This document shows positions 57,700 to 64,000 of a stretch of DNA of 64,000 nt, one piece after another. The number at the start of each line of letters is the position of its first letter. Within the stretch, counting starts at the first letter, position 1. The stretch covers positions 34,037 through 98,036 of the forward strand of contig CAZIVR010000002.1 in NCBI GenBank assembly GCA_964542745.1, written 5' to 3'. This stretch comes from DATKAB01 sp964542745. GTDB taxonomy: Bacteria > Eisenbacteria > RBG-16-71-46. The notes beneath the pieces were generated by a model, which searched no databases, was not told where the DNA came from, and saw only the letters and a list, made by a program, of their open reading frames with translations. The position numbers and the translations under genes were made by a program.

Positions 57700-59088
57700 A
57701 TGTCGCCGCATCGCCGTGCGGACCGCCGCGCGATCCCCGCGCGCGGGTCCGGCCCATCGCTCCGTTCCCGCCTGCTCCTGCCGCCCGCGCTCCTTTCGTT
57801 GTTCGCGCTCGCCTGCGCCGCGCCCGCCGAGCTGGCGCGCCGGAGCGAGTCCGCGCTCGCGCTGGGCCACGACCGTTCGGCCTTCGAGTGGGCCGAGCGC
57901 GCGATGCGCGCCGATCCCGACCTGCCCCGCGCCCGTGCCGCCATGGCGGCCGCCGCCGTGCCGGTCTCGGCCGACTGGCAGTCCCGGGTCCGCGCGCTGG
58001 CCGCCGCCGACACCGTGGCCGGGGCGCGGCTCTCGCTCGAGTTCGCCGAGGTGCGCGCCCGCCTCGGCGGCTGGGGCATTCCCGCGCCGCTCGATAGCGC
58101 CTACCTCGGCGACGAGTCGGCGATCCGCGGCGCCGCGGCCCGGCAGCTCTACGAGCGCGGGCTCGAGCTGCAGGGCGCCGGCCGCCCGCGCGAGGCGTAC
58201 CGGAGCTTCACCGAGTCCGGCCAGATCGTGCCCGGCTTCCGCGACGCCGGCGACCGGGCGCGCCGCTCGTTCGAGCTGGGCCTCTCGCGCATCGCGGTGC
58301 TGCCGTTCGAGGACGACACCGGCGTGCCCGGGCTGGCGCCGGAGCTCGCCGCCCACCTGCACGCGGGCCTCGCCGGGGCGCTGCCGCCGAAGCGCTACCC
58401 GTTCGTGCGGCTGGTCGCCGCGGACGAGGCGGGGGCCCGCGCGCGCCTCGAAGGGCGCCTCACGCGCGAGACGGCGATCCGCATCGGCCGCGCGCTGGGC
58501 GCGACCCGCGTGGTGTGGGGCCACCTGTACGGGCTCCGGAGCGACACCGACACCGAGACCTGGAACGACCGGGTGTTCCGCAAGGTCACCGAGCGCGACG
58601 CCGAGAACGGCACGCGGGTGCGCTGGGAGGAGGTGCTGTTCGAGACCGTGCGCCGGGAGCGGTCGGTGAGCGTCGAGTGGTCCTTCGAGGTGATCGAGAC
58701 CGACGAGGAGACCGCCCTCGCCCGCCGCGAGGGAAGCGAGCGGGTCACGGCCCGGGCGCTGTTCACGCGCTTCTCCGCCGCGGGCGACTGCGACGACTAC
58801 GCGTTCGCGCCCCCCGAGTGGAAGTCCGGGGACGGCCGCCGGTGGAAGCAGGCCGAGCAGCAGTGGCGGGAGGGGCACGGGGAGTGGACCGTGCCGGAAT
58901 TCCTGAGCGCCGCGCGCGCCCGGCCGCGCTACCGGCGGACCGAGCGCGAGACGTGGCTGAACGGGTCGCGGCCGCCCGTGACCGAAGACCTGCCGCCGGC
59001 CGGGGAGTTCGCGTTCGTCGCGCTCCGCGCGCTGACCGGCCCCGTCGCCGAGGCCGTGAAGGGACTGGAGCGCGAACCCGCGCCGTGA
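57700..59088 (+). CDS. Lipoprotein with TPR-like and CsgG/TolB-like region
   Basis: A 462-residue protein with a lipoprotein-like signal (LFALAC, Cys near 35). Helical repeats (about 40-180) precede RIAVLPFEDDTGVPGLAPELA, a pattern shared by CsgG, LpoB and TolB N-terminal domains. Later parts are rich in charged residues. No enzyme motif. GGAGGCGA precedes the ATG at 57700. Divergent from the barrel-kinase operon with 261 bases between the starts. Confidence 0.72.
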   Translation: MSPHRRADRRAIPARGSGPSLRSRLLLPPALLSLFALACAAPAELARRSESALALGHDRSAFEWAERAMRADPDLPRARAAMAAAAVPVSADWQSRVRALAAADTVAGARLSLEFAEVRARLGGWGIPAPLDSAYLGDESAIRGAAARQLYERGLELQGAGRPREAYRSFTESGQIVPGFRDAGDRARRSFELGLSRIAVLPFEDDTGVPGLAPELAAHLHAGLAGALPPKRYPFVRLVAADEAGARARLEGRLTRETAIRIGRALGATRVVWGHLYGLRSDTDTETWNDRVFRKVTERDAENGTRVRWEEVLFETVRRERSVSVEWSFEVIETDEETALARREGSERVTARALFTRFSAAGDCDDYAFAPPEWKSGDGRRWKQAEQQWREGHGEWTVPEFLSAARARPRYRRTERETWLNGSRPPVTEDLPPAGEFAFVALRALTGPVAEAVKGLEREPAP

Positions 59089-59095
59089 GCGAGGC

Positions 59096-60511
59096 GTGAC
59101 GGACTCCCCCTCCGGCCCGGCGCCCGGCGCCTCCTCCGCGCCGGGCGTCACGCTCCCGATCCCCGGGCAGCTCGCCCGGCTCGCGCTGCCGCTGCTCGCC
59201 TCGCATCTCCTGCGCCTCGCCTACCAGTGGGTGGACGCGATGTGGGTGCAGGGGCTCGGGGTCTCCGCGACCGCCGCCGTGACCTCCTCGGTGTTCGTCC
59301 TGTGGGCGGTGTACGCGCTCAACGACGCGATCGCGATCGGCGTCACCGCCTACGTGAGCCAGCTCACGGGCGCGGGCGAGCGCGACCGCGCCGGCCTCGC
59401 CGCGTGGAAGGGCCTGCGCGCGTCGCTCGCCGTGGGGCTCGCGGTCTCGGCCGCCGGGCTGCTCTTCGCGCGCGACGTGTTCCGCGCGATGGGCGGCGAA
59501 GCCGCCGTGCTCGACGACGGCGCCGCCTACCTGGGCGTGCTGCTCGCCTTCGCGCCGCTCCCGATGCTGGGCCTGACCTGCGAGAGCATCCTGCGGTCGA
59601 ACGGGGACACGCGCACCCCGCTGCTCGTGGATCTCGCGGCGGTCTCGCTCAACGCGCTGCTCGACCCGCTCCTCATCTACGGCGTGGGGCCGTTCCCGCG
59701 CCTCGGCGTGGCGGGCGCCGCCTGGGCGACCGTGATCTCGCAGGGGGTGATGGTGGCCGCATTCCTCTCGCTGGCCGCGCGCCGCCACCCGGCGTTTCCG
59801 CTGAGGCGCCGCGCCGAGGGGCCGCCGGTCCGCATCGCCGGCATGGCCCGGGTCGGGCTCCCCGCCTGCCTGGTGAGCCTGCTCTTCTCCCTGGTCTACG
59901 TGGTCTTCGCCCGCTCGGCCTCGCGCTTCGGGCCGTCGGCCATGGCGGTGGTGGGGATCTCCAACCGCATCGAGGCGCTCGACTTCGCGGTGTCGGTGGC
60001 GATCGGTTCGGCCGGCGCGGCGCTGCTCGGGCAGAACCTCGGCGCCGGGCGCCCGGATCGCGCGGTGGCGGTGCTGCGCACCGGGATGACGTGGGGCGCC
60101 TCCTTCGCCGCGATCCTCACCGTGCTCTACCTCGCGTTTCCCGAGGCGTTGCTGCGCCTCTTCACGCAGGACCCCGAGGCGGTGCGGCTCGGGATTCCCT
60201 ACCTGCGGGTGCTGAGCCTGTGCCTGGTCGCCACCGCGGTCGAGCTCGTGGCCGCCGAAAGCATCCTCGGCTCGGGACACACGCGGGAGATGTCGCTCAT
60301 CTACACGAGCTTCTCGCTGCTCCGCATCCCGCTCGGCTACCTCGTGCCCGACTGGACCGGCACCGGCGTGGTCGGAATCGCGTGGGTGATCTCGGTGACG
60401 TGTATCCTGCGCACGGCGCTGATGCTGGGCTGGGTGGCGCGGGGGTCGTGGAAGCGCGGGTTGCGCCGGGAGCTGGGCGGAGGAAGTTCCGAGCGCGAGC
60501 CGGGAGGATGA
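59096..60511 (+). CDS. MATE-family efflux transporter
   Basis: A 471-residue protein with about 12 membrane helices in two repeated halves. Features of the NorM/DinF type: QWVDAMWVQGLG in helix 1-2, CESILRSNGDTRTPL, and GQNLGAGRPDRAVAV in the second half. Such proteins export cationic drugs or metabolites with sodium or protons. GTG start at 59096, seven bases after the previous stop. One base separates it from the FAD reductase gene. Confidence 0.92.
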   Translation: MTDSPSGPAPGASSAPGVTLPIPGQLARLALPLLASHLLRLAYQWVDAMWVQGLGVSATAAVTSSVFVLWAVYALNDAIAIGVTAYVSQLTGAGERDRAGLAAWKGLRASLAVGLAVSAAGLLFARDVFRAMGGEAAVLDDGAAYLGVLLAFAPLPMLGLTCESILRSNGDTRTPLLVDLAAVSLNALLDPLLIYGVGPFPRLGVAGAAWATVISQGVMVAAFLSLAARRHPAFPLRRRAEGPPVRIAGMARVGLPACLVSLLFSLVYVVFARSASRFGPSAMAVVGISNRIEALDFAVSVAIGSAGAALLGQNLGAGRPDRAVAVLRTGMTWGASFAAILTVLYLAFPEALLRLFTQDPEAVRLGIPYLRVLSLCLVATAVELVAAESILGSGHTREMSLIYTSFSLLRIPLGYLVPDWTGTGVVGIAWVISVTCILRTALMLGWVARGSWKRGLRRELGGGSSEREPGG

Positions 60512-60512
60512 C

Positions 60513-61721
60513 ATGGAGAGCCGGTACCGATACGTGATCGTGGGCGGGGGCCTGGCGGCGGCCTCGGCGGTGGCGGGAATCCGCGAGCACGACGCCGACG
60601 GATCCATCCTGATGGTGTCGCGCGAGAACCACCCGCCTTACCACCGCCCGCCGCTGTCGAAGGGACTGTGGTCCGGCAAGGAGACGCTCGACCAGCTTCC
60701 GGTCCAGCCCGAGGACTTCTACCGCGAGCACCGGGTCGAGCTGGCGCTGCGCCGCGAGGTCGTGGAGCTGGATCCCGCCGCGCGCCGGGTGTGGGACGAC
60801 CGCGGGGCCTCGTTCGAGTACGAGCGGCTGCTGCTCGCGACCGGCGGGCGGCCGCGACCGCTCGACGTGCCGGGCGGCCACGGCGACGGCGTCCTCTACT
60901 TCCGCTCGCTCGAGGACTACCTCTCGCTCGAGCGCAGCGTCGAGCGGCTCCAGCACGTGCTGCTGGTCGGCGCCGGCTTCATCGGGCTCGAGCTGGCCGC
61001 GGCGCTGCGGTCGCGGGAACGCGAGGTGACGCTCGTCTACCCCGAGGAGTACCCGCTGCGCCGGGTGCTGCCGCGCGAGCTGGGGCTCTACGTGGCCGAC
61101 TACTACCGCGAGCGCGGCGTCGAAACCGTGTCGGGCGAGACCGTGCGAGCGATCGAGGAGCAGGGCGGCCTGCTGGTCGCGAAGACCGCGGCCGGCAACA
61201 GCATCCACACCCAGCTCGTGGTCGCGGGCGTCGGCATGCTCGCCAACCTCGACCTGGCCGAGGCGGCCGGGCTCGAGGTGGACCGCGGGATCGAGGTGGA
61301 CGAGTTCGGCGCCACGTCGCACGACGGTATCTTCGCGGCCGGCGACGTCGCCGAGTTCCCGCTGCTCGCGCTCCGGCGCCGCGCGATGAGCGAGCACTGG
61401 GACCACGCGAAGGAGCACGGCCGCGCCGTCGGGGCCAACATGGCGGGCGCCGGGAAGCCCTACGACCACCTGCCCATGTTCTTCTCCGACTTCTTCGACC
61501 TCGGATGGGAGGCCGTAGGCGAGGTGCGTTCCGACCACGCCGTGGACGCAGTCTGGAAGGAGGAGCACCGCGAGGGCGTGCTCTACTACCTCGACGAGGA
61601 CGTGGTGGCCGGCGTTCTGCTCTGGAACGTCTGGGGCCAGGTGGACCGCGCCCGCGAGATCGTCCGGTCCCAGCGGCCGACCACCGCCGCCGAGCGCCGC
61701 GCCGCCATCCCCCTCGGGTAG
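60513..61721 (+). CDS. FAD/NAD(P)-dependent reductase (AIF/ferredoxin-reductase type)
   Basis: A 402-residue two-dinucleotide-domain flavoprotein. FAD motif YVIVGGGLAAASA at 7, YHRPPLSKG, NAD motif LLVGAGFIGLELAAAL, and IFAAGDVAEFP near 285. The C-terminal 90 residues match the AIF/rubredoxin-reductase dimerisation region. It passes electrons between NAD(P)H and a small carrier protein. No partner ferredoxin gene is adjacent, though a P450 lies 12 kb away. Confidence 0.92.
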   Translation: MESRYRYVIVGGGLAAASAVAGIREHDADGSILMVSRENHPPYHRPPLSKGLWSGKETLDQLPVQPEDFYREHRVELALRREVVELDPAARRVWDDRGASFEYERLLLATGGRPRPLDVPGGHGDGVLYFRSLEDYLSLERSVERLQHVLLVGAGFIGLELAAALRSREREVTLVYPEEYPLRRVLPRELGLYVADYYRERGVETVSGETVRAIEEQGGLLVAKTAAGNSIHTQLVVAGVGMLANLDLAEAAGLEVDRGIEVDEFGATSHDGIFAAGDVAEFPLLALRRRAMSEHWDHAKEHGRAVGANMAGAGKPYDHLPMFFSDFFDLGWEAVGEVRSDHAVDAVWKEEHREGVLYYLDEDVVAGVLLWNVWGQVDRAREIVRSQRPTTAAERRAAIPLG

Positions 61722-61723
61722 GC

Positions 61724-61802
61724 GAGGCCATGACCCGAGCGGAACCCGGATCCTCCACGCCGTCGCCCATGGCGCCCACGGGCGCGCGGCCATGACGCGA
61801 GC
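61724..61802. repeat. Direct repeat GGCCATGAC(C/G)CGAGCGGAA before the gap
   Basis: GAGGCCATGACCCGAGC at 61724-61740 and GGCCATGACGCGAGC at 61788-61802 are near copies about 62 bases apart. The reverse complement appears just after the gap at 61946. Three copies around an assembly break suggest a dispersed repeat. Confidence 0.6.
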
Positions 61803-61823
61803 GGAAACCGAAGCCAACACGGT

Positions 61824-61841
61824 GTGGCGAACAGTCGCCAC
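61824..61841. other. Hairpin just before the gap
   Basis: GTGGCGA at 61824-61830 and TCGCCAC at 61835-61841 form a perfect 7-base stem with loop ACAG, five bases before the N run. It may be part of the same repeat. Confidence 0.45.
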
Positions 61842-61845
61842 GGGC

Positions 61846-61945
61846 NNNNNNNNNNNNNNNNNNNNNNNNNNNNNNNNNNNNNNNNNNNNNNNNNNNNNNN
61901 NNNNNNNNNNNNNNNNNNNNNNNNNNNNNNNNNNNNNNNNNNNNN
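61846..61945. other. Scaffold gap (100 N)
   Basis: Exactly 100 N, the usual placeholder for a gap of unknown length. Reading frames crossing it cannot be trusted. Confidence 0.99.
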
Positions 61946-61960
61946 GCTCGCGTCATGGCC
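61946..61960. repeat. Inverted copy of the pre-gap repeat
   Basis: GCTCGCGTCATGGCC is the exact reverse complement of 61788-61802. The gap therefore lies inside an inverted repeat, which can form a hairpin and break assembly. Confidence 0.6.
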
Positions 61961-63221
61961 TCGTCTCGCACCCGCCGACAGGGTTCTCGCAGCGACCGAC
62001 AGGGTTCTCGCAACGACCGAAAGGGTTCTCGCAGCGACCGACCGGACGCTCGCAGCGACCGACCTGACGCTCGCGAGGCCCGTCGCTCGGGCCGCCGCGA
62101 TCGCGGCCTTCGTGCTCGCCGCGTGCGGCCCCGTCGTCGCCCCGTCGCCCGCCGTCGCCGCGTTCCCCGAGGGCTTCACCGAAACGGTCGTCGCCGACTC
62201 GCTCGACAGCCCGGTGAGCATGGCCATCGCCCCCGACGGGCGCGTCTTCGTGTGCGAGCAGGGCGGACGCGTGCGCGTCGTCCGGAGCGGAAGGCTGCTG
62301 CCGCGCCCGTTCCTCACCGTTCCGGCCTTCGCGAGCCTCGAGGAGGGCCTGCTCGGGATCGCCTTCGATCCCCGCTTCCGCTCGAACCGCCGCGTGTACG
62401 TGCTCTACACCGCGCGCGAGCCGTTCCGGCACAACGTGGTCGCCCGCTGCGTGGCCGCCGGTGACACCGCGGTCGGCGGCAGCCTCGAGACCCTTTTCGA
62501 GCTCGACGTGCACCAGTCGCACCAGCACGTGGGCGGCGGCATCCGCTTCGGCCGCGACGGCATGCTCTACGTGGGGAGCGGCGACAACGACCAGGGAGAC
62601 CTCGCGCAGAGCCTGCACCGCACCTACGGCAAGCTCCTGCGCATCCGCGCCGACGGCGGCATCCCGAAGGACAATCCGTTCGTGGGCGTGGCCGCCGGGC
62701 GCCACGCCGCGATCTGGGCGCGCGGCCTCCGCAACCCGTTCAGCTTCGACATCCACCCCGGCAGCGGCCGCGTGTTCGTGAACGACGTCGGCGGCGGGCT
62801 CTTCGAGGAGGTGAACGAGGGCCGCGCGGGCGCCAACTACGGCTGGCCGATCTTCGAAGGCCCGGGCACCGCGGACGGCTACGACTTCCCGGTCCACGCC
62901 TACCCGCACGAGGACGGGGCCTGCGCCATCACCGGCGGCGCCTTCTACGCGCCGCGCCGCGCCGCGTTCCCGGCCGAGTGGTCCGGGCGCTACTTCTACG
63001 CCGAGTACTGCCGGAACGAAATCCGCTGGCTCGATCCCGCCGCCCCCGGCCGCGCCGGCGTGTTCGGCGTGACGCGCGTTCCCGGTCCCGTGGACCTGCG
63101 GACCGGCCCGGACGGCGCGCTCTACTACCTGGTGCGCGGCAACTCGAACCCGACCGGCGGCGACCACACTTCGCTCGGCATGGTGGTGAAGATCGCGTGG
63201 ACGGGAGGGGCCCGCCGATGA
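61946..63221 (+). CDS. Glucose/sorbosone dehydrogenase-like lipoprotein, 5' end unclear
   Basis: A soluble PQQ-type sugar dehydrogenase (GSDH beta-propeller) of about 370 mature residues: SPVSMAIAPDGRVFVCEQGG, EEGLLGIAFDPRF, HVGGGIRFGRDGMLYVGSGD, RGLRNPFSFDI and NYGWPIFEG. A likely lipobox VLAAC lies near 62112-62123. No ATG or TTG is in frame between the gap and this point, and the only GTG (62112) would cut off the signal, so the true start is probably in or before the gap. The 21-base tandem repeat falls in this frame. The stop overlaps the next gene (ATGA). Confidence 0.85.
61976..62080. repeat. Five 21-base tandem repeats
   Basis: Units start at 61976, 61997, 62018, 62039 and 62060; consensus CGACAGGGTTCTCGCAGCGAC, the last two more diverged. 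In the dehydrogenase frame they read as a heptapeptide like DRVLAAT. Such repeats beside a gap are likely the cause of the assembly break. Confidence 0.85.
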
Positions 63222-64000
63222 GCGCGGGGCCCGCGGCCGGGACCGCCGCCCGCGGCGGGGCCGCGGACGACGGACTCGGCACGCTCGCGCGCGCGGCGGT
63301 GCGGCTCGCGATCGCCGCCGCGATCCTCGGCTTCGCGCCGGGGCTGCTCGAGCCGTTCATGCCCGTCAAGGCCGCCGCGCTCCGCGTGATCGGCCTGCCC
63401 CTGCTCGCCGCGGTGATCCTCGAAACCGTCCTGCGCGGATTCCGTCCCGCGTTCGCGCCGCGCGGCCTCGACGCCCTCGCCCTCGCGTGGTTCGCAGCGG
63501 CCGCGCTCTCGACCGCCTTCGGCCTCTCGCCGCGGCTCTCGGTTGCCGGGGAAATCGAGCAGCGCGAGGGACTCGTCACCGCGGCCGCGCTGCTCGGGAT
63601 CTACCTGGGGGCGCGACGCTCGCACGCGACCGCGGCGCACGCGCGCGGCACGATCACCGCCGTGCTCGCGGCCGCGGGGCTCGCGGCGGCCTACGCCATG
63701 CTCCAGCGCGCCGGGCTCGATCCGCTGGCGTGGGACAACGTGGCGACCTACCCGGGGGCCGAGGGCCCGGTGCTCCGCGTGTTCGGCACGCTCGGCAACC
63801 CGATCCTGCTCGGCGCGGTGCTGGCGGTGGCGCTCGCCCTCGGGCTCACGCGTGCGTTCGCCCCCGGCCGGCGCGGGCCGTGGCTGGTGCCGGCGCTGGT
63901 GCTGGTGGCGGCGGCGGGCGCGGCCACGTTGTCGCGCGGCGCCTGGCTCGCGCTCGCGGCGGCCGCGCTGGCGGCCCTCGCCGCGTCGCTCGCCGCGTGG
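63218..64000 (+). CDS. O-antigen-ligase-like membrane protein, 3' truncated
   Basis: Starts ATG at 63218 overlapping the previous stop (ATGA) and stays open to the right edge (261 codons). It has several hydrophobic helices, and shows GTLGNPILLGAVLA and TLSRGAWLALAA, both typical of the O-antigen ligase/Wzy polymerase family. Such proteins act at the outer face of the inner membrane in polysaccharide assembly. The catalytic loop would lie beyond the window. Confidence 0.75.
   Translation, partial: MSAGPAAGTAARGGAADDGLGTLARAAVRLAIAAAILGFAPGLLEPFMPVKAAALRVIGLPLLAAVILETVLRGFRPAFAPRGLDALALAWFAAAALSTAFGLSPRLSVAGEIEQREGLVTAAALLGIYLGARRSHATAAHARGTITAVLAAAGLAAAYAMLQRAGLDPLAWDNVATYPGAEGPVLRVFGTLGNPILLGAVLAVALALGLTRAFAPGRRGPWLVPALVLVAAAGAATLSRGAWLALAAAALAALAASLAAW

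Noticed and set aside
61824..61845. A dehydrogenase start at 61824 before the gap
   Set aside because: The frame crosses 100 N of unknown true length, so it cannot be joined to the gene.
61976..62080. Possible CRISPR array
   Set aside because: Units are contiguous 21-mers without spacers and no cas gene is near.

Overview
The window is about 64 kb of very GC-rich DNA, roughly 70% or more by eye, with dense genes on both strands. No RNA gene, CRISPR array or insertion sequence was recognised. A run of 100 N near the right end marks a scaffold gap, so this looks like a draft or metagenome-assembled genome. Secreted proteins with signal peptides, a C-terminal FlgD-like/type-9-like sorting domain, Tat and lipoprotein signals and multihaem cytochromes point to a Gram-negative member of the FCB side of the tree. 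The closest style I know is Candidatus Eisenbacteria; this is inference from composition and protein style, not from a marker gene.

Layout. 1-9 kb: a very large, 5'-truncated glutamate-synthase-like protein with unusual domain order, an aminotransferase, and nrfH-nrfA (nitrite to ammonium), so ammonium production lies beside a candidate assimilation enzyme. 9-13 kb: an OmpR-type two-component system and, divergently, two exported proteins. 12.8-15.6 kb: a TldD/TldE peptidase pair whose TldD carries a Tat signal. 16-20 kb: a secreted endonuclease I with a sorting tail, a small secreted protein and a luciferase-like oxidoreductase. 20-25 kb: an ABC-F ATPase and a SWIM/SNF2 helicase. 25-31.5 kb: an exported TPR-CHAT protease, an ECF sigma factor and a one-pass membrane protein, joined by ATGA overlaps, next to a divergent lipoprotein with a possible caspase-type His/Cys dyad.

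31.5-47.6 kb: glycogen branching enzyme and glycogen synthase interleaved with four ATP-grasp ligases, two esterases, an S51-like hydrolase, a GCS2-type ligase fused to CBS domains and an AstE/AspA-type deacylase. I read this as an amidoligase cluster physically joined to alpha-glucan synthesis.

47.7-52 kb: a cytochrome P450, a secreted thioredoxin/MsrA-like protein, a CPBP membrane protease and a sarcosine-oxidase-like flavoenzyme. 52-57.4 kb: a four-gene operon of an outer-membrane barrel, a secreted kinase-fold protein, a lipoprotein phosphoesterase and an ATP/ADP-carrier-like transporter, which together suggest extracytoplasmic phosphorylation. 57.7-64 kb: a CsgG-like lipoprotein, a MATE transporter, an AIF-type FAD reductase, the repeat-flanked gap, a soluble glucose/sorbosone dehydrogenase and the start of an O-antigen-ligase-like membrane protein.

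Genes in one direction are very often joined by NTGA overlaps (ATGA, GTGA, TTGA and probably CTGA), so translational coupling appears to be the rule. Several convergent pairs are separated by GC-rich hairpins.
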